Source: an uncultured Clostridia bacterium (GTDB lineage Bacteria > Bacillota > Clostridia > Oscillospirales > Ruminococcaceae). Taken from it: 64,000 nt of DNA. Each line of letters begins with the position of its first letter. The stretch's first letter is position 1. Of this stretch, positions 34,320 to 42,258 are shown one piece after another. Position numbers and translations under genes: made by a program. The stretch lies in contig CAMVNQ010000004.1 in assembly GCA_947168885.1 (NCBI GenBank), positions 210,261-274,260 on the forward strand, given 5' to 3'. Under the pieces are notes generated by a model. It did not search any database and was not told where the DNA came from. It was given only the letters and a program-made list of their open reading frames with translations.

Positions 34320-35147
34320 TTATTTTTCTTCTATTATAATAGTATATATCTCACTTTTTGAGAATCCGAATTTCTTTGCAGCCTCTTTACAAGCTTCTGA
34401 TGCCTTTTTACCGTTCTCTATTTCTTTTTTTGCAAATTTCACAGCATCCTCAATATCTCCGGACTTTTCTTCTTCTTCCAAAGCACCTTCAACAACAAGT
34501 ACATACTCGCCCTTCGGAGTTTTATCCGAATAATAATTTATCATCTCAGAGATTTTACCGCGCAGTACCTCTTCATGTATTTTAGTAAGTTCGCGGCAAA
34601 GTGATATTCTTCTGTCTCCAAGTGCCGAAAGAAGATCGTCAAGAGTATTTTTCAGTTTATGCGGAGCTTCATAAAAAATAAGTGTTCGTTTATAATCCTT
34701 TATTTCATCAAGATGAGCATTTCTTTGTTTTTTTGTGACACTCAGAAATCCTTCAAAAGAGAAACGTGATGTAGAAAGTCCCGATATAGCAAGCGCTGAC
34801 ATTGCAGCGGTAGGGGAGGGAACAACGTTCACTTCTATTCCTCGCTCTGCACAAAGCCTTACAAGATCTTCTCCCGGATCGGAAATACAAGGCATTCCTG
34901 CGTCGGTAACTATTGCGCAGGTTTCACCCGCACTGATACGGTCAACGATATATTCTCCCTTTTCACGAAGATTATGTTCATAGTAGCTCACAAGAGGTTT
35001 GTGTATATCAAAATGGGTTAGAAGTTTCATTGTAACTCTTGTATCCTCGGCTGCAATAAAATCCACGGATCCGAGTATCTCAAGAGCACGCGGACTCATA
35101 TCCGAAAGATTTCCTATCGGAGTTCCTACCACATACAGCTTAGACAT
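34320..35147 (-). CDS. rsmI: 16S rRNA 2'-O-ribose cytidine methyltransferase RsmI
   Basis: A 275-residue SAM methyltransferase of the tetrapyrrole-methylase fold (YabC/YraL) that modifies C1402 of 16S rRNA. Motifs: LYVVGTPIGNLSDMSPRALEIL at the start, EDTRVTMKLLTHF, VTDAGMPCISDPGEDLVR and EGFLSVTKKQRNAHL. The length is usual. It is the first gene of the operon down to the aldolase and stands beside the 0.9-kb origin-like intergenic region. Confidence 0.94.
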   Translation of the reverse strand: MSKLYVVGTPIGNLSDMSPRALEILGSVDFIAAEDTRVTMKLLTHFDIHKPLVSYYEHNLREKGEYIVDRISAGETCAIVTDAGMPCISDPGEDLVRLCAERGIEVNVVPSPTAAMSALAISGLSTSRFSFEGFLSVTKKQRNAHLDEIKDYKRTLIFYEAPHKLKNTLDDLLSALGDRRISLCRELTKIHEEVLRGKISEMINYYSDKTPKGEYVLVVEGALEEEEKSGDIEDAVKFAKKEIENGKKASEACKEAAKKFGFSKSEIYTIIIEEK

Positions 35148-35189
35148 TTGTATTCACCCTTTTTACGGCAGCACAATAAATTACTGCTT

Positions 35190-35700
35190 TATAATTCAAC
35201 ATACTTTTATAAAAAATTTACATGTTCATAACAAATCAACGATACTTTTTATTTTAACATTAATACCTATGTTGAAAACCGCATAAACAAGCCTTATTTT
35301 AACAAATTCAACCAAGTTTTCAACTGTTCATAGCATTCTTAAAGTTCAAAACTGGCTTTTTTCAACAGATTCAACCGAAATTATGTTAAAAAAAATCTTT
35401 TTACAGTTTGTATTTTAGTATTACATAAATATACCTGATAATGATATAAAAAAATATTTTTTATGTCTCTGCAAACCCTATTGTTTATCGACTTTTGAAG
35501 CATACTAAAATTGTATATAAAACACATACTAAATTGTGCATATTATACAAATAAAATGAGTTCGTTTACAGTTGAAAAAAATACTGTGTTAAAAAATCCT
35601 CAAAGTCTCTTGTTTAGAGACAATCTAACACTTTCAACCAAGTTTTCAACAAAAATATCGGTTGAAAACTTAATTTCAACTTTTTCTGTTGAAAGAGACT
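35190..35700. other. Origin-like AT-rich region with TTTTCAAC iterations
   Basis: Six exact TTTTCAAC octamers on either strand lie at 35271, 35317, 35359, 35571, 35643 and 35661, with near copies (TTTCAAC, ATTCAAC) at about 35194, 35306, 35369, 35632, 35674 and 35688. The longer form TTTTCAACA differs from the DnaA box TTATCCACA at two positions. The region is strongly AT-rich and has no gene. A GTCTCT-TGTTT-AGAGAC hairpin lies at 35605-35621. It may be an initiator-binding or unwinding part of oriC. Confidence 0.5.
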
Positions 35701-35800
35701 TTTACGGGGAATAAATTTTGATTTAAGTTACATTTAAGTGACAATAATACAAAATGTAGATAAAAACTTCTTGACAAATCATATTTAATGTCTGCTCATC

Positions 35801-36032
35801 AGCCAATAAATTGCTTCTTAGCGCAGCTTGAAGCAATTTATTGGCTGCAAAAGTGCAAGGAAAATTTATATATTTTAGGATTTTCCATGCACTTTTGTTC
35901 GTCCGAAGGACGAAATGAGCTTGACATCAAGGAATGTGTCCGTTGTTTAAATGCACCGCAGGCGCATTTAAACAACATCTGAAAATCTGTTTTGCAGATT
36001 TTCAGCCAATAACTGCCAAAAGGCAGTTATTG
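35801..36032. repeat. Array of palindromes
   Basis: At least five strong hairpins in a row: a 17-bp stem (35801-35846, AGCCAATAAATTGCTTC arm), 10 plus 7 bp with one mismatch (35848-35897, CAAAAGTGCA arm), 7 bp (35898-35914, TTCGTCC-GAA-GGACGAA), 13 bp (35942-35976, GTTGTTTAAATGC arm), 11 bp (35979-36005, CTGAAAATCTG arm) and 11 bp (36007-36032, CAATAACTGCC arm). The last two also occur at 23398-23455. The array ends 30 nt before the small gene at 36063. Confidence 0.85.
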
Positions 36033-36062
36033 AGGACACATTATTTACAGAAAGGATAAGCA

Positions 36063-36329
36063 ATGAAAGGTGTTAACAAACTTGTAATCGAGGTCAGACC
36101 GGAAAATGGAAATTTTGAAAAAGCACTTCTTTTTCTCAAACCTGATAAACAGGAACTTCCCCAAAAACAGATCTCAGACAGCGCAGAAAAATTACTGAAC
36201 GAAATAGATGACAAGAATATCAACAAAACGTATAAAGAGAAAATACCTATCTATCTGCTTCTGACTGGGATAGCTACCGGTTCGGCTGCATCATGGCTTA
36301 TGATGCTCGCAATAGGACTAATGAGATGA
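36063..36329 (+). CDS. Small membrane protein, hypothetical
   Basis: An 88-residue protein with one membrane helix near the C-terminus (about 62-86, IPIYLLLTGIATGSAASWLM) and a soluble N-terminal part that starts MKGVNKLVIEVRPENG. AAAGGA lies 6 nt before the ATG. It is the only plus-strand gene in the 36-44 kb replication cluster, and its last 12 nt overlap the 3' end of remB. I recognise no family. Confidence 0.65.
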   Translation: MKGVNKLVIEVRPENGNFEKALLFLKPDKQELPQKQISDSAEKLLNEIDDKNINKTYKEKIPIYLLLTGIATGSAASWLMMLAIGLMR

Positions 36330-36578
36330 TACAAGTAAGTTTATCTCATCAAACCGCCTTCTTAACGTAAGGCAGCTGACATTGCTGATATATACAATAT
36401 CGCTGCAAACTATAATACTTTTCGGCATATCAAGTGACACATAGTATATCTTACCATTCTTTTGACAAAATGATAAATAATCGTTCATGTATTTCTGAAC
36501 CGTCACTTTTTCAATATCAAAAATTCCTACGATCTCTTTCATAGGAACAGAAATATCATTTCCGAGATGAAGATACAT
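36318..36578 (-). CDS. remB: DUF370 / RemB-like regulator
   Basis: An 86-residue protein of the RemA/RemB (DUF370) family, DNA-binding regulators of matrix genes in Bacillus. It starts MYLHLGNDISVPMKEIVGIFD and has KSIIVCSDIVYISNVSCLTLRRR, as in YaaB. Its place 2 nt after recF, in the order dnaA-dnaN-S4-recF-remB, is the classic Firmicutes origin arrangement; gyrB, which usually follows, is not here. Its target genes in this organism are unknown. Confidence 0.85.
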   Translation of the reverse strand: MYLHLGNDISVPMKEIVGIFDIEKVTVQKYMNDYLSFCQKNGKIYYVSLDMPKSIIVCSDIVYISNVSCLTLRRRFDEINLLVSSH

Positions 36579-36580
36579 TT

Positions 36581-37714
36581 TTACACCTCAATAAGATCAA
36601 AAGTACCGTTTTTTACGTTCCATATTCTTCCGTCTGAGAATTTATCCGTATCGGCAAGATTACATGACGTAATAAATACCTGAAAGTTTTCTATATGATT
36701 AATTATAAAACCTCTTCTGTAACCGTCAAGTTCACTTAAAACGTCATCAAGAATAACAATAGGAACATCATCGCTCTTATCTTTTATCATTTTTGCCTCA
36801 GCGAGCTTCAATGCCACAGCTATACTTCTTATCTGACCCTGAGACGCGAAATCTTTTGCAGGCATATTATCTACAAAAAAAGAGACATCATCCCTGTGTG
36901 CTCCTACGACTGTATATTTCATACGAAGCTCGCGGTCTGATGTTTCTCTGAGCTTCTTCATGTAAATGTCATACATCATCTCAAAATCTTCGGCTGTGAA
37001 CTTTTTGTCACCCATTACCGAGCTTTCATAACAAAGTGAAAGCTTTTCATTTCCGCCGTTTATCATGTCATAATAATCAGCAGCAGCTTCCGAAAGCATA
37101 TCGAAATACTTTATGCGTCCGCACATAACGTTAACTCCGAGCTTAGCGAGAGTTTCATTCCAGCTTTCAAGCATGATACCGGCGTTATTATCATAAATCG
37201 ACATATTCATCAGAATATTATTCTTTTGTTTAAGAGCTTTATTGTATTCATAGAGTTTTAAATTATGAACACGATTTATCATATTTGAAACAAAATCAAT
37301 ATAATCTCGTCTTTTTGAGGGATCTCCCTTTACTATATAGAGATCTTCTGGTATAAATAATACATATCTTAACGCACCGTATAACTTTTCTGCGTCTTTC
37401 ATATCTATACCGTTGAATTTAAGATCAGCAGTATTTTTCTTCTGAGTATATCTGATCGTGTTTTCTTTTTCGCTGATATTGTCGAAAGTAAAACACATTT
37501 CTATCGACGTTTCTTTTTCTGTTGAACCAAACGGAAGCAGCTCACCGGTCTTAGGGTTTCTGAAACTTTTTCCAAAACAGACGGAAATAGCCTCGCACAG
37601 ATTAGTTTTACCCTGAGCATTATTTCCCGTGAAAATATTCACCTTTGGGTCAAAGATAAAATCTGCAGAGGCTATATTCCTGAAATTCCTTACCGATAAA
37701 GATTTTATTATCAT
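36581..37714 (-). CDS. recF: DNA replication and repair protein RecF
   Basis: A 377-residue SMC-like ATPase that loads RecA at gaps. The Walker A is FTGNNAQGKTNLCEAI (about 29-44), the signature motif is KDFASQGQIRSIAVALKLAEAK (about 289-310), and Walker B is DDVPIVILDDVLSELD (about 317-332). It begins MIIKSLSVRNFRN. The length is standard. It lies 103 nt after the S4-domain gene and 2 nt before remB. Confidence 0.95.
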   Translation of the reverse strand: MIIKSLSVRNFRNIASADFIFDPKVNIFTGNNAQGKTNLCEAISVCFGKSFRNPKTGELLPFGSTEKETSIEMCFTFDNISEKENTIRYTQKKNTADLKFNGIDMKDAEKLYGALRYVLFIPEDLYIVKGDPSKRRDYIDFVSNMINRVHNLKLYEYNKALKQKNNILMNMSIYDNNAGIMLESWNETLAKLGVNVMCGRIKYFDMLSEAAADYYDMINGGNEKLSLCYESSVMGDKKFTAEDFEMMYDIYMKKLRETSDRELRMKYTVVGAHRDDVSFFVDNMPAKDFASQGQIRSIAVALKLAEAKMIKDKSDDVPIVILDDVLSELDGYRRGFIINHIENFQVFITSCNLADTDKFSDGRIWNVKNGTFDLIEV

Positions 37715-37817
37715 TCTCTGAATTCTCGCCGCTTACTTATTTATTACAAATAGTTATTTTTTATAAATTATTAACAATTTTCATAGCAATTATTCATATT
37801 ATAGAACAATATGAACA

Positions 37818-38045
37818 TTATTCTTTTATCTTACAGATATATTCTTCCGTTCCTTCATCAAAATTTACTGCAACTACATCATCATTATACAGCTTTTTTC
37901 CGCGCATTGTACATATCTCACCGTTTACCTCGACTATACCGTCGAGGATCATCATCTTTGCCATTCCACCGGTCTCGGCTATATTCGCAAATTTTAGGAA
38001 CTGTTCAAGCTTTATGAAAGGAGGAGCTGCTTCAATCTCTGTCAT
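37818..38045 (-). CDS. yaaA: S4 domain protein, YaaA/RlbA type
   Basis: A 75-residue single S4 RNA-binding domain: FIKLEQFLKFANIAETGGMAKMMILDGIVEVNGE, then KLYNDDVVAV. Its place between dnaN and recF matches Bacillus yaaA, whose product associates with the ribosome. It starts 42 nt after dnaN and is probably cotranscribed. Confidence 0.88.
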   Translation of the reverse strand: MTEIEAAPPFIKLEQFLKFANIAETGGMAKMMILDGIVEVNGEICTMRGKKLYNDDVVAVNFDEGTEEYICKIKE

Positions 38046-38087
38046 AATATATTACCTTATGTATTATAATAATCAATTTTTACAGAA

Positions 38088-39188
38088 TTACTTACTTCTT
38101 ACAGGAAGAACAATGCCAACAAAGCTGTCATCTTCAAGAGGACGTACTCTTATCGGGAACAAAGCTCCTGTAAAGTCTATACGTACTTCGTCACATTCGC
38201 TGTTTTTAAGCGCATCTATCATATACCGTGCGTTAAAAGCTATTTCAAGTTTATCTCCTGTATATTTTATAGGAAGATCGCTGTTCATCTTACCAATAGA
38301 AGTTTTTATTTCAATATGAAGCATATCGTTATCGAAAGTGCAGATAACAGGGCATTTATACTTGTCGGTATTAAGTACAAGTGTTCTGTCGAGAGCAGTC
38401 GAGAACTCCGTCGCATTGACAATAGCCGACGATTTTTCTTCAAAATTCATTATCTTTTCATAATCTATGAAATTGCCTTCCAATAGACGGGAAATTATGA
38501 TGTAATCTTCTTTTGAAAAGCATATCTGATTACGATCAATGCAGATAGTGATTTTCTTATCATTAGGTTCATCTGAGAGCATCTTCATGAATTCATCGAG
38601 TGTCTTTTTAGGAACAACGAAGTCAATGTCATTATACTCAACAGGCTCTACGCGCTTTGCCATTCTTACTCCGTCAACGGAAACAACGCTTAAAACATTA
38701 TTTTCGATATGGAACTTGCTTCCCATGTGAACAGGTTTTATATCGGTAACGGCAACGGCATGGATAGTCTGACGTATCATACTCTTCATGACGGATTCAT
38801 CTACCTGGAAAGATATGTCCTTTTTGAGCTCGGGTATATTAGGATAATTATCACCGGAAACACCGATAATATTGAATTCGACAGAGCCCGACCTTATTAT
38901 TACATTATCACCCTCAGCAGTTATTTCAACAAGTCCTGCGGGCATTTTTCTTATCATTTCACCGAAAATCTTGGCGTTAACAACGATCTCTCCGTCTTCA
39001 ATGGATTCGGTAGGCAGGATTATACACTTAATACCCATTTCGAGATCATAGCCTGTAATAGTTATCTCATTATTTCTCAGGCAGATAAGAACGCCTTCGA
39101 GAGCAGGAATAGTTGAACGTACCGCGCTCGCTTTGGAAGCATTAGTAAGTGCTTCGGATAATGTTGTCTTGTCGATAGTAAATTTCAT
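38088..39188 (-). CDS. dnaN: DNA polymerase III sliding clamp, beta subunit
   Basis: A 366-residue clamp with three similar domains; MKFTIDKTTLSEALTNASKA at the start and the C-terminal GALFPIRVRP...VGIVLPVR, where DNA polymerase partners bind, are diagnostic. The ring-shaped dimer tethers the replicase. A GAAAGGA ribosome site precedes the ATG. It is separated from dnaA by a 470-nt region holding DnaA-box-like sites, as in other Firmicutes. Confidence 0.96.
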   Translation of the reverse strand: MKFTIDKTTLSEALTNASKASAVRSTIPALEGVLICLRNNEITITGYDLEMGIKCIILPTESIEDGEIVVNAKIFGEMIRKMPAGLVEITAEGDNVIIRSGSVEFNIIGVSGDNYPNIPELKKDISFQVDESVMKSMIRQTIHAVAVTDIKPVHMGSKFHIENNVLSVVSVDGVRMAKRVEPVEYNDIDFVVPKKTLDEFMKMLSDEPNDKKITICIDRNQICFSKEDYIIISRLLEGNFIDYEKIMNFEEKSSAIVNATEFSTALDRTLVLNTDKYKCPVICTFDNDMLHIEIKTSIGKMNSDLPIKYTGDKLEIAFNARYMIDALKNSECDEVRIDFTGALFPIRVRPLEDDSFVGIVLPVRSK

Positions 39189-39658
39189 ACTATTTTTCCT
39201 TTCTGTCGGTAAATAATATGTGCAGCAAGTTTTTTACGGAAAAAACAAACAGATAATATTGATTTTTTAGTATTAGTTATAGGGACGGGCAATCCGTGGA
39301 AAATGTTACCAAAGCCTGTCCATAAAAGAAAATGCGATGTTGATTATTTGGTCGATAAAAAGTTGACAAAGTTGAATCGGTTTTTAACTTATTCACATTT
39401 GAACTATTTCCGGAAGACCGGTAAATGAATGTTGATAAAACTGTGAATAAATAATTAAGAAATCAAATCTGATGATGTTCTGAAATATATGTTAAAATTA
39501 CAGAACCAACAGTTTTATACAGATGACATTAGTACATAATGCATAGTTAAAATATGATCTTCATTTAGGTTGAACGCAATTCAACACTTTAGCCTTTTCG
39601 GTTTTCTGGTAATATTGCAGAAGTATGCACTATGATATTGGACATGAGGGGAATATGT
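39189..39658. other. dnaA-dnaN intergenic region with DnaA-box-like sites
   Basis: Two inverted DnaA-box-like nonamers, TTATTCACA (39389-39397) and TGTGAATAA (39442-39450), differ from TTATCCACA by one base each. A weaker TTTTCCACG match is at 39296-39304 on the minus strand. The region is AT-rich and without a gene. A GTTGAA-TTGCG-TTCAAC hairpin lies near 39577, downstream of dnaA. It may form part of a split oriC. Confidence 0.65.
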
Positions 39659-41050
39659 TTATACGTTGCTGATATTTTTTATCAGGTCCTCGACAGTAGC
39701 ACGGTATGCCGGATCGGTCTGCATGACTTTCTTAACCTTATTTGTGGCATATACTACTGTAGAATGGTCACGTCCTCCGAATTCCTTACCTATAGAGGTA
39801 TAGGAGAGATCGGTAACTTTGCTTATTACATACATAGCGACCTGACGTGCGGTCGAAACCTGCGAGTTGCGGTTCTTGGAACGCATTTCATCGGGAGAAA
39901 CATTGAATATATGAGAAACATCGGTTATAACATGGTCAACAGTCACCGGAACGGGCTGCTGCTCTGTCATGACATCTTTTATGATGTTCTGCGCCATAAT
40001 AATAGTAGGTGTAGAGCCGGTAAGAAATACGATATGGTACATCTTGACGATAGCGCCTTCGATCTGACGGATATTATTCTTAAGCTTATCCGCCATATAT
40101 TCCATAACGTTATTCGGGATCTTCAGATCCATAAGCTCGGCTTTTCTTCTGATAATAGCGAGTCTTGTCTCAAATTCCGGAGCTGCTATATCGGTAAGAA
40201 GTCCCCACTCAAAACGAGTTATAAGTCTGTTTTCTATGTCGTTGATTTCTTTCGGCGGTCGATCGGAGGTAAGAATAATTTCTTTTCCTCTGCGGTGGAG
40301 TTCCTCAAAAGTATGGAAAAGCTCGTTCTGGGATTCCTTCTTTCCGGAGAAGAACTGAACATCATCGACAAGCAGCATTTCAGCGCTTCTGTATTTTTTC
40401 TTGAATTCTTCGGTCGTATTGGTTTTAACACTGTTTACGAATTCGTTGACGAATGTTTCCGCAGAAACATAAACAATGTTGTATTCGGGGTGACGTGTTT
40501 CGACCTCGTTTTTGATAGCATAAAGAAGATGAGTTTTTCCGAGACCCGGTTCGCTGTAGATATAAAGCGGGTTGAAATCGGATTTATCCTGTGCTATGGA
40601 CTTGCAGGCTGCACACGCGAGTCTGTTGCTTTCGCCTACGATAAAAGTATCGAAAGTATATTTATAATTACTGTTTTCTTCTGTCTCATGAAGTCTTGTC
40701 TTTGCATAGGGATCATCATCAAGTTCAGGGATAGGATCGGAAACGCGCACTATCTCTTCGGGAGTTACCACATGATCGTCGCTTGTAACATATTCTATAT
40801 CGACTTCAAAACCGAGAATATCCTTCAGATGTTTCTTGAATATCTCGTCGTAGTTTTCCTTGATTATATTTTTTATCCAGTCATTAGCTAATAAAAGTAT
40901 AGCTGTATTATTGTCAAGCTTTATAGGTTTTATCGGATCAATAAAAAGATTGCGGGCAGTTTCTGTAATGTCGAGTCTCTGCTTCACAATTTCAAACAGA
41001 TCGCTGAATGAATTAAGTTCATTTCCTTTTGTCTCATCAAATGGACTCAT
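39659..41050 (-). CDS. dnaA: Chromosomal replication initiator DnaA
   Basis: A 463-residue initiator. Domain I (about 1-85) has WIKNIIKENYDEIFKKHL. The AAA+ domain (about 130-345) has the Walker A NPLYIYSEPGLGKTHLLYAI and Walker B MLLVDDVQFFSGK. The C-terminal domain IV has the DnaA-box recognition motif REFGGRDHSTVVYA-type, seen here as GKEFGGRDHSTVVYATNKV. The length is standard. It has its own near-consensus promoter and is separated from recR by a structured RNA element. Minus-strand orientation puts the region upstream of it at 41.05-41.28 kb. Confidence 0.97.
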   Translation of the reverse strand: MSPFDETKGNELNSFSDLFEIVKQRLDITETARNLFIDPIKPIKLDNNTAILLLANDWIKNIIKENYDEIFKKHLKDILGFEVDIEYVTSDDHVVTPEEIVRVSDPIPELDDDPYAKTRLHETEENSNYKYTFDTFIVGESNRLACAACKSIAQDKSDFNPLYIYSEPGLGKTHLLYAIKNEVETRHPEYNIVYVSAETFVNEFVNSVKTNTTEEFKKKYRSAEMLLVDDVQFFSGKKESQNELFHTFEELHRRGKEIILTSDRPPKEINDIENRLITRFEWGLLTDIAAPEFETRLAIIRRKAELMDLKIPNNVMEYMADKLKNNIRQIEGAIVKMYHIVFLTGSTPTIIMAQNIIKDVMTEQQPVPVTVDHVITDVSHIFNVSPDEMRSKNRNSQVSTARQVAMYVISKVTDLSYTSIGKEFGGRDHSTVVYATNKVKKVMQTDPAYRATVEDLIKNISNV

Positions 41051-41098
41051 TTTATATTTCCTTCCGTTTTATATTTACACATAACAATACATATTAGT

Positions 41099-41127
41099 AT
41101 TTTACCACAAAAACTTTTATTTTTCAA
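41099..41127 (-). promoter_or_regulatory. Sigma-A promoter of dnaA
   Basis: On the minus strand TTGAAA (41127-41122), a 17-nt spacer and TAAAAT (41104-41099), 48 nt before the dnaA ATG. Confidence 0.75.
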
Positions 41128-41175
41128 TAGTAAAACATATAAATTTTATTGTGCAGAATGTAAGTTTTTAGAGAA

Positions 41176-41283
41176 AAATAATATTCCCCCTTCATCAAAG
41201 GCACAGTGCCTTACAGAAGGTTATCAAAGATGTACATGATCCACATACAGACAGAAACCTTCTATAGTGAGGGGGAATACATA
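41176..41283 (-). terminator. Three-way-junction RNA / terminator after recR
   Basis: A 10-bp closing stem TATTCCCCCT / AGGGGGAATA (41182-41191, 41270-41279) encloses a 6-bp hairpin AAGGCA-CAG-TGCCTT (41198-41212) and a 7-bp stem GAAGGTT / AACCTTC (41216-41222, 41256-41262). On the minus strand the structure starts right after the recR stop and is followed by ATTATTTTTC. It could be an unusually branched terminator or a cis-acting RNA. Its loop holds a DnaA-box-like TGATCCACA. Confidence 0.55.
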
Positions 41284-41883
41284 TTATAATTCATTTCTGT
41301 TTTCGATAGCGCGCTGTAATGTAATATCGTCCGCATATTCAAGGGAAGATCCCGCAGGGAGACCATAGGCGAGACGCGTTACTTTTATACCGAGAGGCTT
41401 TATCATACGGCTTATGTATGAAGCCGTAGTTTCGCCTTCGACCGTCGGGTTTGTCGCCATAATCACTTCATCAACATCTCCGGAAAGACGTTTCATAAGC
41501 TCTGCTATGCGGATATCATTAGGTCCTATATTTTCCATAGGTGACAAAAGTCCGTGAAGAACGTGATAAACTCCGTTATATCCGCCGGCGCGTTCAAGAG
41601 CGGAAACGTCCTTAGGGGCTTCGACAACACATATCGTCTTTTTATCACGTCGTTCGTCACCGCATATTGAGCATTGTTCAGTATCGGTGAAGTTCTGACA
41701 TACATTGCAGCAATGCACACTTTTGCGTGCTTCGAGTATATGAGATGTGAAAAGTTCTACCTCTTCTATCGGCTGATTAAGCATAAAATAAGCAAGACGC
41801 TGTGCTGTCTTCATTCCTATGCCGGGAAGCTTCGCGAACTGTTCTGCCGCAGAAACAAGAGGTATGGGGTTATATTCAGCCAT
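41284..41883 (-). CDS. recR: Recombination protein RecR
   Basis: A 199-residue RecR. The zinc finger is CCNVCQNFTDTEQCSICGDE (about 54-73), and a Toprim domain follows (TICVVEAPKDVSALERA, then VDEVIMATNPTVEGETTASYISR). With RecF and RecO it loads RecA at gaps. It starts 1 nt after the ybaB stop. The dnaX-ybaB-recR order is conserved in bacteria; here it stands directly next to dnaA. Confidence 0.95.
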   Translation of the reverse strand: MAEYNPIPLVSAAEQFAKLPGIGMKTAQRLAYFMLNQPIEEVELFTSHILEARKSVHCCNVCQNFTDTEQCSICGDERRDKKTICVVEAPKDVSALERAGGYNGVYHVLHGLLSPMENIGPNDIRIAELMKRLSGDVDEVIMATNPTVEGETTASYISRMIKPLGIKVTRLAYGLPAGSSLEYADDITLQRAIENRNEL

Positions 41884-41884
41884 A

Positions 41885-42235
41885 TCAGAAAAGACCCGGG
41901 AAGCTTACACCGCCGGTAACCTTTTCCATTTCCTTTGCACTTTCCTCGTCAATTTTATGGATTATAGCATTGACTCCTGCAACTATTACGTCCTGTAAGC
42001 TTTCAATATCGTCCTTATCAACGATGTCGGGATTGATCTTTATTTCCTTGAGCTCTCTGCCGCCGGTCATTTTAAGCTCTACCATTCCGCCGCCGGCTGT
42101 CTCGGTGAATTCGGTCTGTTCAAGTCTTTCCTGAACTGCCTGTATATCTTCCTGCATTTTCTGAGCCTGCTTGACCATAGAATTCATGTTAGCGGCTCCT
42201 TTATTTGCGTATCCTTCGGGTAATCTTGCTCTCAT
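41885..42235 (-). CDS. ybaB: YbaB/EbfC nucleoid-associated protein
   Basis: A 116-residue YbaB family DNA-binding protein. NMNSMVKQAQKMQEDIQAVQ and AGGGMVELKMTGGRELKEIKINPDIV are the signature parts; the centre forms the DNA-gripping tweezers dimer in relatives. The true start might be one of the later Met residues (MNSMVK), since the first 16 residues are atypical, but the ATG at 42235 has an AAAGGAAAA site upstream. It sits between dnaX (23 nt) and recR (1 nt). Confidence 0.92.
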   Translation of the reverse strand: MRARLPEGYANKGAANMNSMVKQAQKMQEDIQAVQERLEQTEFTETAGGGMVELKMTGGRELKEIKINPDIVDKDDIESLQDVIVAGVNAIIHKIDEESAKEMEKVTGGVSFPGLF

Positions 42236-42258
42236 TTTTTTCTTTTCCTTTCAGATGG

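Noticed and set aside
35511..35982. Short open frames of about 65 codons in the origin-like region
   Set aside because: They lie across the TTTTCAAC motifs and palindromes, have no ribosome site and show low-complexity composition.
35801..36032. CRISPR array
   Set aside because: The palindromes differ from each other and are not regularly spaced direct repeats; no cas genes are present.
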